A stretch of DNA of 64,000 nucleotides, from assembly GCF_000220395.1 (NCBI RefSeq), contig NW_004085940.1, forward strand, positions 1 to 64,000, read 5' to 3'. The notes beneath the pieces were generated by a model that saw only the letters and a program-made list of their open reading frames with translations, did no database searches and had not been told where the DNA came from. This DNA is from Ichthyophthirius multifiliis (lineage: Eukaryota > Ciliophora > Oligohymenophorea > Hymenostomatida). Shown one piece after another: positions 40,099 to 50,954 of the stretch (positions are counted from its first letter, which is position 1; every line of letters starts with the position of its first letter). The translations under genes and the position numbers were made by a program.

Positions 40099-40479
40099 AT
40101 TTATTATCTCTAGATTTTTCTCCTTCTTAATTATAATTTTTATTTCTTTGGCTATTTTAATTTTAATTATTACTATTATTATTTTAATAATTTTTATTTT
40201 TTTATTAGTTATTATATTCTTATTATTCGTATAATGAATTTCTATGCCTTGTTTAGTTGTAATTTAGTTTTCTATTTTGACAGATGCTTTCTATTTTACT
40301 TGTTTTAGATTCATCTTCTAATTAATTATTATCTTTTTTTGTATATATTTCCATATTTTGTTCCGTTGATTTTTTTTTTTAGTATATTTAATTAGACCAT
40401 CTTCTTTTCCTTTATCTCTATTTTATTAATGAGGATTTATTCTTTATTAATCTTTTTAATTATTTTACTGGGTATTCAT
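37541..40479 (-). CDS. GYF-domain protein with Q/N-rich tail (GIGYF-like)
   Basis: This - strand gene encodes about 970 aa. A GYF domain near 38400-38570 reads IWIYKDDNGQIQGPYSSV followed by QMDLWKDHF, matching the W-x-Y...GPF...M-x2-W signature that binds proline-rich peptides. Known GYF proteins (GIGYF/Smy2) act in translational repression and mRNA decay. The N-terminal half is polar and acidic with a polyGln or polyAsn tract at 40037-40096, a stretch ISMHLNTQKDEKK, and acidic coils just before the GYF domain (KEIEERRKQKQKEKD). After GYF comes about 280 residues of Gln/Asn-rich, prion-like sequence containing MPPPNFNL, ending LTDQDFPTL and TGA at 37541-37543. The preferred start is ATG 40479 (MNTQQNNQKDQQ). 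An upstream ATG at about 40660 is possible. A one-base break in an A11 run near 40380 is needed to join the first residues to the rest. From the GYF domain to the stop the frame is unbroken. Confidence 0.82.
40037..40096 (-). repeat. ATT trinucleotide tract (polyGln/polyAsn in the GYF gene)
   Basis: About twenty ATT units on the + strand read on the coding strand as TAA (Gln) in the frame that continues into FKPGDKPEKKYTSSIS. This makes it a polyGln tract in an otherwise polar region. Confidence 0.85.
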
Positions 40480-40892
40480 TGCTTTTGTTGAAACTATTTA
40501 TATATATATATATATATTTTTTTTTATTTCTAAAATTCTATTTTTTTTTTTTTTTTTATGTTCTAAATAATCTTTATTATTATTTTTTATATAAATAATG
40601 TGTATTTTCTCCCCTTTAATATATATTTATTTTTATTTTTTTCCTCTTGATAAAATCATTTTATATTTAAAAAAAGTAAAATTATATATTTAATATTTAT
40701 TAATTCAATAGAAATAAAAATTGCTTAATGTTCTTACTATAATAATAAAATTTAAAAAAAAATTAAAATAAAAATATATAATAAATAAAATATTTATATT
40801 TTTATCTAACAAAATATTTAAATTATACAACTATATATTTTTATATTTATTTATATAAAATTTTAATTATAAAATTTAAATAAACTTGATAT
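40480..40892. other. AT-rich promoter-side gap of the GYF gene
   Basis: The sequence contains a TA run at about 40499-40517 and T-rich stretches. A short open piece around 40600-40660 on the - strand could be a first exon of the GYF gene, but no splice gives a convincing peptide. The 3' end of the next - strand gene is at 40893. Confidence 0.5.
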
Positions 40893-43034
40893 TCATTATT
40901 TATTGTTCCTTCCTAATTAATTTGTTTGTACCAAAAAAAAATTATTTTTTTTCAACTATAAAAAAAATAAAGTTATAAAATAAAATTATTTAAAATAATT
41001 AATAAAAAAAATATAAATAATTTTATTAAAATTATATAATTATAATATTTAAATAATTATAAGAATAAAAATATATATTTGTTTATAAAAAAAGTCTTAA
41101 TATTATTACTCAATGCACATATAATAATTGGCTTTATTGTTTTATTTTTATAAAGTTTCTAAACTACATTTTTCATATGTACCCTATTAATTGGTATTAA
41201 TATCACTATAAGTATTATAATATTAAATAATTTCTTATGATTAATATTAATTTTCTTCATACAATTTATTTATGGCTTCTAAATTATATTTATGGTTTTG
41301 TTAACAATAAAATGATTAAGTATAATATTTTTGAAAAAATTTTTTATTTCTACATATTATATCACCAATTTAATAATACATATTACTCATTTATTTTTAT
41401 TAAGATTTAATATAATCTATTAGGCTATTTCTATGATTTTCGGCAATTTTATCTGGGTTAAATTCAAGGATTTAATTAAATGATTTATTTTATTATTTAA
41501 TTTTTTTAACTTTTTTCAGAAAACATTTTTTATTTGTTTCATAGTTCAATATTTAAAAAAATTTCGAATATATTTCATTTAAATCTACTTTGAAAATATT
41601 TAAGTTATTTGAAAATAAGCTAAAATTATGATCTACAAATGAAAGTGCAACTTCGAAAAGATTTTTTTAATTAACTGTTTGATTTTATTTAACCTTAAAA
41701 AATACAAATTTAATTTTTTTATAATATTATATTTATAAATGAGGAATTATTTCGTAAAACTAATCAAAATATAATTCATTTTAAAATTTAAGAGTTTACA
41801 ATGTATTATTTTTATTACAAATTTCGTTATCACATCTGATTATAAACTAATTATAATTAATTTGAAAATTTATTGAATTCAAAACGATAATTTTATTAGG
41901 TTATATAATATTAAAATCATTAAAAATACTTTGAAAATTAATAAATTTATTGAAGGTATTTTAATTATTAAAAACATTATAAATTCCATCTATACAAAAA
42001 CCTTATTTAATCACAGTATTTGCAAACTCAACATTTTTTTTATTATTATTATTCAGTATAATAAATATAATATAAAACTTATTTAATATTTTCAAATATT
42101 TTTTTATTTCATTCATTCTTCCTATTTATTATTCTTAAAAAATATTTTTATCCCAAAATTTTTGCACTAATAGATTCCCAAAAATTAAGTTTTCTCCTTT
42201 TATTATTAATATATTACTTTTAATATTTTGCCTTTACAAAACTTTATAGTTTAAATAAATAGGCTTTATTTGAGGGCAAGAAGATAATGAAATCTTACTT
42301 TTACTATTATTTAATTCTACAGAAAATGATAATTAAGATTCATCATCTGAAGACGACCAATTTGGAATATTGTTTATTTTGCATATTTTCTATGGTTTAT
42401 TAGAGAAATTTGAAGATCTATAACTATTGTTTTGCCTTTTTTTAGACACATGGGTTGATTTTATGCCTATAAAAGAATTCTTATAATCCTTTTTATGTTA
42501 ATTTTTTATTCTAAAAGCATTATTTCTTAAATTCATGTTAGAATTTATTTCTGTTTCATTTTTATTTAACTATTAGCCTATTATGTTCAATTATTCTTAA
42601 GAAAAATTTAAGATTATTTAATTTTATGAAATATATTTAAGATTTACATTTTAATTTAATAAAAATAAATATTACTTTGATCTTTTAAGAACTTATTTAA
42701 ATTTATTTTCTTTATCTTTTATTTTTTCTTTTGCTTGTTTTAAATTTATATTAATAGCTTTTTTATTAGATGATTTATAATTTTCATATTTATCTTAAAA
42801 TAAAGTGTTTTTAATATTTTTAAAATTATTATTATATTTAATCGATATTTTATCTAATGTCCCTTAATTCAAAGAGTTTGTATCTTATATATTTTATTTA
42901 TTTGCATATAATTCACTTTTTAATAATTCTCTTATGTTTCCACCACATTATTATATTTATTAATATATTGAAAACTTATTTGTATTTTATTTTTAAATTG
43001 CTAAGCTTTTTGGTCGTTTAATGTTTAATGACAT
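40893..43034 (-). CDS. Hypothetical protein, 713 aa, uninterrupted ORF
   Basis: An intron-free frame of 714 codons runs from ATG 43034 (MSLNIKRPKSLAIQKQN) to TGA 40893-40895, with dozens of internal TAA and TAG codons read as Gln. The first 250 residues are basic and Ser/Asn-rich, with a short acidic patch (WSSSDDESQLSF). The middle is more globular (IYLNYKVLQRQNIKSNILII, KYLKILNKFYIIFIIL). The latter part contains QILEFNPDKIAENHRN, YIKSQQKQMSNMYYQIGDII and a Cys/Tyr-containing YYTQSFYCQQNHKYNL. The last 70 residues are hydrophobic and AT-driven. I do not recognise a family. The clean long frame makes it a confident gene of unknown function. Its stop lies 413 bases from the start of the next - strand gene. 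Confidence 0.78.
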
Positions 43035-43890
43035 AAAGTATAAAAATATCAACTTTTTTAATTTAATGTAGATAAATAAAATTAAATATTATTTTTTTAA
43101 AAAAAAAATGATTTACAAAAAAAAGGATTTTTTCAAATTTAAATAAATTAATTATTAGATAGATATATTATTTTTTTGGATTATATAAAACAAAGCGATA
43201 TAAATATGTTAGAATTTTAAAAACTTTTTTTTTTTAAAAAAAACTAGCAATTATATATTTAATATTTATTAAGTTTTCCTGATAAATCGAATATTATTTA
43301 TATATTTAAATTATTATTAATATTTTTTTTATTATTATAATTATTTTCAAATTAGATATTGAAGTAAAACTTATATTAAAAATATGGAAAAAATTATTTT
43401 CAAAGGAAAAATATAAATAAGTTTTACTTTGTATAGTATATATTTATATAAGCATATAATTTTTTTTATATTTTTAAGTTAAATATATGTTTAATTTATA
43501 ATTATTAATTTATTATTATTATTATATATTATAAATCGAATTATTATATAAATTTAATAAAATTATAAATAGAGGTTTTTGTATTTTTTAAAAATTAATA
43601 GAAATTTTACAAGTTTAAAATTTTCTGTAATAATAAGTTTTTATTTAATACTTTTAAATATTGAGTTAATATTTTTAACATATAAAAATAAAAAGTTTGT
43701 AAATTATATATATTTTAATATTATATAAGGTTTTATATAAATATAATTAATTTTTCAAAAATTTGAATTTTAAAAATAATAATAAAACAAGCTTAAATAA
43801 TCTAATAATTAAAAAATATATTATAAATATTTTAAAATATAAAAAAAGATTTTATTATTTTTAATTCAAAGTAATGAATTTTAATATTAT
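43035..43890. other. AT-rich intergenic region
   Basis: About 850 bases hold no supported exon on either strand. Composition is almost pure A/T with short T-runs and TA motifs. It contains the upstream region of the 713-aa gene and the 3' side of the RING gene. Confidence 0.6.
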
Positions 43891-44562
43891 TCAAATATAA
43901 AGTTTACTAAATTTTGGAGTTTTAATATTTTAACAATTATTATCAACTACATTTTATGAATTAAATTTCCTTGCTTTTTGATTTAGCATATTTTAAGAAT
44001 TAAATAAATACATTTATTCTTTAAAAACATATTTTTAATCACTATTAAACTATTCTTATATTTATTCATAATATTTATTTGTAGGATAAATATTAGATTT
44101 AGTATCTGTATTTAAATATTTATATGTAATGGATTTATTTTCAAAATTTATTGTTTATTCACCTTTAAATATTTCCATTTTCGTTTCAAAATCTTAATCT
44201 AAATATTTATCAAAATTTTATTTTTAATTTTCATAATAACAAGAGTTTAAATCATCTTTTAAGATTTTAAGCTTTTATATAATCTTATTATAATTATCAA
44301 CTATTTCTTATTCATATTATTCAAGTCTTTTGCATATTCCATTACTAACTTATATTACTTATATTTAATTAATTACAAAATTTATTATGAACTTTTATTA
44401 ACATTATTAGCAACCATATTTTTTATTTAACTACCTAAAACAGTTTTCATGTATAACATGTCCGCACTAATTTATTATTATGCATTCTTATATTATTTTA
44501 ACATTTTAATTGCATTAACTACATTTACATTTCTAATTTATTATATCTTAAATTAAATTCAT
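43891..44562 (-). CDS. RING-H2 zinc-finger protein (223 aa)
   Basis: An intron-free - strand frame runs from ATG 44562 to TGA 43891-43893. The first 55 residues carry a compact RING-H2 pattern: CSQC, then C-G-H-V-I-H-E-N-C (Cys-x-His-x2-His-x2-Cys), then C-x2-C in GCQQC. That gives eight ligands in C3H2C3 order, as in E3 ubiquitin ligases that recruit E2 enzymes. The rest is coiled and polar (KRLEQYEQEIVDNYNKI, KLKILKDDLNSCYY) without membrane segments. The spacing between the first pair and the third ligand is short for RING-H2 and Ile-rich, so it may be a degenerate or related zinc ribbon. Probable role: ubiquitin ligase or scaffold. Confidence 0.75.
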
Positions 44563-44934
44563 CTTTTGATTATATTATTAATAAATATATATATTTTTTT
44601 TTCAATATTAAATTAAAAATATTTTTGTAAAAAAATAAATAAAAAAAACCAATAAATCATTAAATTTATTATTTAAAACAAAAATGCCTAAATATTATAA
44701 TCATAATTATATATAATAAATAATTTTTTTGCCTAAACTAAGTAGAAATATAAAAATATTTTTAGATAAAAAAACAAAAATTAGTTTAATTTATATTAAA
44801 ATAAAAATTAATTTTTTAAAATAACCAAATTAATTTATAAAAGAATTTTTAATAATTATATTATTAAATCTGAAAAAAACATTAAAACATTATTTTTTTA
44901 AAAAAATACATGTATATAATAAAAATATTTTAAT
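44563..44934. other. AT-rich intergenic stretch
   Basis: No gene is seen. The stretch is A/T-rich and separates the RING gene promoter side from a small - strand ORF. Confidence 0.55.
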
Positions 44935-45126
44935 TCATTAATGATATATGTATAAAAATATATTATATAATTAATAATTTTTATATTTATTAATGAAAAA
45001 TCTATATATTTTAATAAGTTCTAGATCTATTTCTTTTAAATTTAATTTACTGTCCTTATCAAGTTTATAAAATGTCGTTAGAAAGTATTTTAAAGTTATA
45101 ATATCGTTTATATTTTTGTTTTCCAT
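44935..45126 (-). CDS. Small ORF with an EF-hand-like segment (63 aa)
   Basis: On the - strand ATG 45126 opens MENKNINDIITLKYFLTTF and continues YKLDKDSKLNLKEI, which resembles half of an EF-hand (hydrophobic-x-x-D-x-D...-L-x-x-x-E) but is one residue short of a full loop. TGA is at 44935-44937. It lies just 3' of the NYN nuclease gene, whose stop is at 45221, so it is either a tiny independent gene or a relic of a calcium-binding protein. Codon use is more varied than in neighbouring intergenic DNA. Confidence 0.3.
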
Positions 45127-45220
45127 TAATAAATTATTACTAAAAATAACAAATTTTGTAGCTTTATAAAAAATAATATTTAATAAGCTATTATTAGTTA
45201 ATATTTAAATAATCAAATAG

Positions 45221-47727
45221 TCACTTCTATTAGTTCATATTTAATTTAATATTTGTTCTCTTTTCCATAAAATCAGGGTCTGGCTATAATTCGTCTTTAA
45301 CAAAAGTAAAACTAATACAGTTATTTCTAATCCACTGCTTAACTAATTCTCTTTTCTTAGGGTCATTATTATAATAATTAATATGGTCATTATATCTATC
45401 ATTTGTTAAAATAAAAGCATCTTTTTTTCTTGCATAATCAATCATATAAGAATCATCATAATTCCAATTAGGTATTCCTATTGCTAATCCCTATTTTTTG
45501 TTTTAAATAAAATATTTTATATAATTTCTTTTTTTGATATAAATTTTTAATTAACTTTTTCTTTTAACTTAATTAAAGTATCTATTTCATCAGGTATTAT
45601 TTTAATATTCAATTCTTGCTATTTTTATTTTTTTTAATTAATATTTGAAAATATAAAAAATGGAAAATATTATTTACTTTATCTTTATTTCTCTTTTTTT
45701 CTATTTAATCTTAACTAAAACAAAAATCAGGTAAGAAAACATGAACATCAGCATTATGTTTAATCCAAAAATCGACAGCAATTTAGATACCTTTGGAACT
45801 AAATTAAGACTAACCAAATCTAATAGCTACATTCATACCATCTATGATAATAAGCAATTTTTTTTAAGGAATAATCTATTTTTTAATAAAAATAAATAAA
45901 TATATTTTTTTTTACTTTATTTTTATTCATAAAAAACAATTATTAAAAATCGTCCTCTAATTCTTCTTCATTTTAAATATTTTATCCTTCTTCTTGCTTT
46001 ACAAAAGATTTTATTTTTTCCATTTAAGTTTTGATAATAAAAAGCTTTACAGGAAACATCAAATTTATATCTCCTAAAACAAGCTTTTTTTTCTTATACT
46101 TTTCAAAATAAGAATATAAAGGTTTATATCCAATAATATCCATTTCTAAATCATTCAAATAATTAGAAGCCAATTCTTCAAAATCAATTTCTTCTGTTTA
46201 AAAATTTTGAATAATTTAATCAAATTTTTTTTAAGTTTTTTATAGAATTATATTAAAAAGGGACATTTACCCTGGATATTTACTAAATAGATATTCTGCA
46301 ATTACTTGATTTTCAATAAAGTAATAAAGAATGGGCAAAACAAGATTTATTGAATATTTATTAGGGTCAACAGTGTATAATTCGAAAATATGATTAAGTA
46401 ACCCATATGTGAATTTTAAACATTCACTCGCAATTTAATTTTATTCTAAAATTTTTACGGATAAATCATTAATTTCTTATATGTGTTCTTGGAATTTATT
46501 TAATGTAAAAATTATTATATTAACAATAAATTATAGAAGAATGCATTCTTTTTCTAGTTTCTCTTAACTTATTTAAGTTAGTAAATATTATATATGATTT
46601 TGCAAATATTTAAACATTATACAGTGAGATTTTATACTTTCTATACTTATTTTTGTTAATACTATGTTTGTGTAACTGTAAAAGTGCAAAACGAACATTT
46701 TAAAATAATTCTCAACTTAAATAAATCCGTAGTTATTGTTTTCTTTCTCAAATTAAATGCATTTTAATCTTGTTTATTCTAAAAATTCTTATAACTTCTC
46801 TTTACATTAAAAACCTTGTACACTGTAAAGAGCTCTTATGCAATAATAAATGGCAGAAAAATCATCCTCATTTAATTTATTTAAAGCTTTTTTATTTTGT
46901 TATTTGAATATTATTTTATTTTATAATATTCATTATTTTTTTACTTGCTAATACAAAATAAAACTTTCCATTAAAAGGATATAATTTTAATGCGTTGTAA
47001 TATTATTAGGCAGCAATTAATTGATTGTTTTTATTAGAATTTTCACAATAGTTTTTTTAAATTTTATCCCTTTTTTTTATATTATTAAAATAATTAAGTT
47101 AATTTTATTTAATGTATTTAAAATTATAAAAAATAATTTTATTTTTTTTACTTTAATTCTATGATTTCTCCAAAATAACAAAATTCATTTGCAATAATTC
47201 TTCTACTTTAATTATCAATAATAATTTCTGTCTCAAAAACATTTTTATAATTCTTTTTTAATAAAAATTGTTATAAAAAAAGATAATTTAATTTAAAAAA
47301 ATACTGCTTTGACTTCTGTTAATATTTATCTTAAATATTTAATTTTAAAATCAAAAATCCATAAATATTCTTATTAGTCTTTCATTGCAAATGTATATCT
47401 TTTTTATTATTCAACTCTTTTTTTGTAAATATCCCAAACTCTTTAATCAATTTTTTTTAACTAGCAAATTCCAAGTCTTTTAATATTAACAACCTACTAA
47501 TTTATTAAAGTATTTACAAAAATAAGCAATCCATATCACTTTTATCAATAATTACTTTTTTTTCATCTTTTTGCTAAAAAGTAATTTTATTTATTTTTTA
47601 ATAATCATAAATAATTAAATTTAAAATAAAAATTAAAAAAAAAAGTTATAAATATAATTGATTTTTTTTTTCCCATATAAAGGAAAAAAAAAAAAAAAAA
47701 AATATATTTATATAATATATATATAAA

Positions 47728-47775
<48 letters not shown>

Positions 47776-48508
47776 TATACATATTGGAAATTGCAGATTT
47801 TTTCAACTTTTTTAAAGCAATTATAAAGTTAATTAAATTCAAAATTATTTTAAATATTTGATATCAGTATATCTTAATGAGAAATTGGTAAATTAGCTTA
47901 TTCGATAATCTGTTCTTAATTATTTTATTATTAATCATGGAATTCGTATGTTTACCTTTGCCCATTACAATAATCTCTATTCTATATTTAATTTTAGTTA
48001 TAAAATGCTTTATCTGTTCTAAATTTAATATCATTTTTGTTATAATAGTGGTCACCTTTAGATCTATCAAATTATTAATCAAATACTACATGATTATTGT
48101 TATGCCCATTTGAGTCTATTCTATGTTGCATTTTTTTATTATAATTATCATTTTTATTTTGCCTGCATCCTTTATAATCATCAGCATAGTTATCTTCATC
48201 TGATGTTTAGCAGTTATTATGGTGATGAGGATTGTATTAGTTTCTTTTATTATTATGACTATGTTATTAAGATGCATGATATGAGTGCTTGTTATAGCTA
48301 TTTTTATTTTGATAATTTGCATATTCTTGTCTTGGTTAATATTTTCTGGTATTTTAAGAAGAATTCATACTTTGATCATCATCTTATTCGTAATTCTTGT
48401 CTTTTTTAGGTTTTTTTTAATTTTTTTGTTTAAATTTTTTAGTTTTATTTTAATTTTACTACTTTGTCTGTAATCTCCTCTGTAATTATTTTTATATTTT
48501 AAATCCAT
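45221..48508 (-). CDS. SMG/EST1-like TPR protein fused to a Regnase-type NYN nuclease
   Basis: The gene encodes an RNA-decay factor of about 900 aa. Exon 1 starts at ATG 48508 (MDLKYKNNYRGDYRQ). A 65-bp intron leads to a His/Asn/Gln-rich disordered region, and a long intron of about 190 bp containing a TA run (47731-47770) leads to the folded part. That part resembles the 14-3-3/TPR domain of SMG5/6/7 and Est1: RVWDIYKKRVEQQKRYTFA, FKIKYLRQILTEVKA, AAQQYYNALKLYPFNGKFYF, DDFSAIYYCIRAL and KYSINLVLPILYYF. After an acidic linker the C-terminus is an NYN/PIN-like RNase as in Zc3h12a/Regnase: KKLLIIIDGMNVAIRFGQSQ, SSKGIQIAVDFW, VHVFLPDF, then MIDYARKKDAFILTNDRY and ISFTFVKDELQPDPDF. The metal-binding Asp of IDGMN and DAFILTND are present. 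TGA is at 45221-45223. A one-base break in an A8 run (about 47450) is assumed. It would cleave target RNAs. Confidence 0.8.
47731..47770. repeat. TA dinucleotide run
   Basis: A perfect TA run of about 20 units lies inside a long intron of the SMG-like/NYN gene. Such runs recur in introns and gaps across the window. Confidence 0.9.
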
Positions 48509-48941
48509 ATTTTAATTTTTTTTTTTTTAATATAAATTATTTATATTTTTTTTACTTTTTTAATTATTTTTGTTTATTTTTAATTTTTTCTGCTTTGTTT
48601 TATATATATATATTTTTTTCTTTTGAATTTTTTTTTTTCTTATTAATATCACTATTTTATAGAATTTCTTTATTTTTTGAATTAATAAATAAATTTATAT
48701 ATAAAAATAAATTATATTATTATCTTAAAATAAGTATTATTTATACTAAAATAATTTTTAATTTTTTTTCTGGAAAAAATAAAAAATTTATTTTACTTAT
48801 TTTAAATCATAAAAAAGTGAAAACAAAAAAAATAATAAAAAGTAAAAATATATTTATAAATATAAAGAAAAAATATATATATTAAAATAAATTAGAATTC
48901 TTATATCTTATAAAAATATAATAAAAAAAGAAAAAAAAATT
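48509..48941. other. Divergent promoter region
   Basis: This AT-rich gap separates the divergent starts of the NYN-nuclease gene (- strand, 48508) and the riboflavin kinase gene (+ strand, 48942). I see no gene in it. T-rich sequence on the left and A-rich on the right fit two divergent promoters with A-rich leaders. Confidence 0.6.
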
Positions 48942-49344
48942 ATGAGTTAAATCAATTAAAAATTCTAAAAATAAATTTATATAAACTTTAATTAAATATT
49001 TGATTATAATTCATTAATTTTTTGTGTATTACGTTCTTATTTATTAATGTAGGGAATAAATATTCCAAATTAATCAAGAATTTTATTTGAATAAAAACTT
49101 CCAATAGAAACATTTTCAGCTATTCCTGCAGAATATATTAATTAAAAATGCAAAGAGTAAGAATTCATAGATTTATTAGAAAAACATTTTGATATAATAA
49201 AACCTATAATAGGAGCACCTGATACAAGTATATTATCTATATGTTTGTTAAAAAAATATTAAAATAAAAGACATATTTATATACAAATATATGTATATAT
49301 ATATATATATTAATAGAAATATATATATATATATATATATAATT

Positions 49345-49375
<31 letters not shown>

Positions 49376-50683
49376 TTTTTAACATGTTAATATATAAAAT
49401 TTTTTTATTGTATTTATAAATTACAAATAGTTTAGTTTTTATAATAAAATCAATATTAAATTGTTTTATTCACAAATTTAGATGAAAAATTAATTTAAAA
49501 TATATCATATATACACAAAGGTATAATTTTTTTATAATTTATTTTAATTAAACTTATTAATTTATTATCATTTTATTTTATATTATAATTTTTTATTTTT
49601 ATAATTTTTTTTTTTAGATTGGCTTTATAATACTTAAATTATTCATTTTTAAAATTTATAAGAAATATTTGAAAAAGCTTTTATTATAATAGAAGGTGAT
49701 AATTAAGTTATGGAAATGCTATCCTAGCTAAATTAAGAAAATAATAAAGATAAGATTTTAATATATTTAAAAAATAGTGATTTTCATAATAAAACTAAGT
49801 TTAAAGAGATATAAGGAGTATAATATTATACAAAATGGGAAGATATTAATTGGAAAAAAAGTTTAAATAATGATTCTATTTAACTAAATGTATAATTTCC
49901 TTAAGAAGAAAATAAATTAAGTTTACATAAAGAACCAATAAATATGTCTTTTAAAGGATTTAATAAAGACATAAAATTAGATTAAGAAATAATTATAGAA
50001 AGTTAAGTAGTAAGAGGAAATGGTAACATATTTTTTTTTTTATAATAAATTATTTGAAAAATAAAAAGGAAGGGCAAATCAAGATTTAGGAATTCCAACA
50101 GCAAATTTATTAGTAAAAAGGGAAATTTCTGTTAAATTAAATAACTTATTGACAGGAGTATATTCAGGAAAAGCTATTGTTGAAGGTAAAAAATATAATG
50201 CTTTAATTTTCATAGGATCAAGTTAATATTTTGAAGATTCAAAGAAACAACTAGTATAAAAAATAAAAAATAATATAAATATATTTATAATTATAAAATA
50301 ATTTATTATCATATATTTATATATACATAATTTTTTATTTATTCATATATTAATATTTTCATATATTCATATATTTTATTTTCATATTTTCATATATTCA
50401 TATATGCATATATTAATATATTCATATATATATATATTGATAGATTTATTTATTTTTTTTTAAAAAAAATTAGGAATGTTATATATATAATGAATTCTAA
50501 AATAATTTTTATGATTAACAAATCAAAATTTATATTTAAAGCTATTAGAGACCTGAATCAGATTTTAAGTGTTTTGGTATATTTATTTTTTTATATTAAA
50601 TTATATTTATTTTTTCAGATCATTTGATTAAATATATTCATAACGATTATTATTAATGTAAAAATATTCTTTAATAATAATGA
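48942..50683 (+). CDS. HAD-like domain fused to riboflavin kinase
   Basis: This protein is predicted to phosphorylate riboflavin to FMN. The C-terminal flavokinase domain is clear: VVRGNGRANQDLGIPTANL (the ATP-binding PTAN motif), LLTGVYSGKAIVEGKKYNAL, IFIGSSQYFEDSKKQLECYI and YNEFQNNFYDQQIKIYIQSY followed by RPESDF. The N-terminal part resembles a HAD hydrolase as in plant FMN hydrolase/riboflavin kinase: QIFDYNSLIFCVLRSYLLMQ in the place of motif I (usually DxDG), an ETFSAIPAEYI cap segment, and QFLQQNQYQIVLFTN in the place of motif II. The second motif-I Asp reads Asn, so phosphatase activity may be lost. Start ATG 48942 (MSQINQKFQKQ); stop TGA 50681-50683. Introns are inferred near 49270-49430 (TA-rich), 49520-49618, 50020-50067, 50253-50472 and 50578-50619; all but the first are supported by joined conserved peptide. 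Confidence 0.8.
49275..49375. repeat. Imperfect TA-rich intronic repeat
   Basis: Two or three TA dinucleotide blocks separated by short A/T interruptions lie within an inferred intron of the riboflavin kinase gene. Confidence 0.8.
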
Positions 50684-50954
50684 TTATTTTAATATGATAA
50701 TTTTTAGTATTAATTGTTTTTTATTTTAAAATTATAAATTATTAATAAATTTAGTTTATTAAACTAAATATTATTATGTTATTAAATTAATAGATATATC
50801 TATTTAAAAAAAAAGATATTTTTATATATTATTTTTATATTATATTAAATAAAATATTAATTATTTATTAATAAATATATATCTTTTTTATTTTAAATGT
50901 AAAATATTTATTTTTTATATTATTTAATAAATAATAATATAATATTTGATTATA

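Noticed and set aside
48110-48409. Plus-strand frame with many Tyr, Phe and His codons
   Set aside because: Antisense to the His/Asn-rich exon of the SMG-like/NYN gene, whose splices and downstream motifs are consistent.
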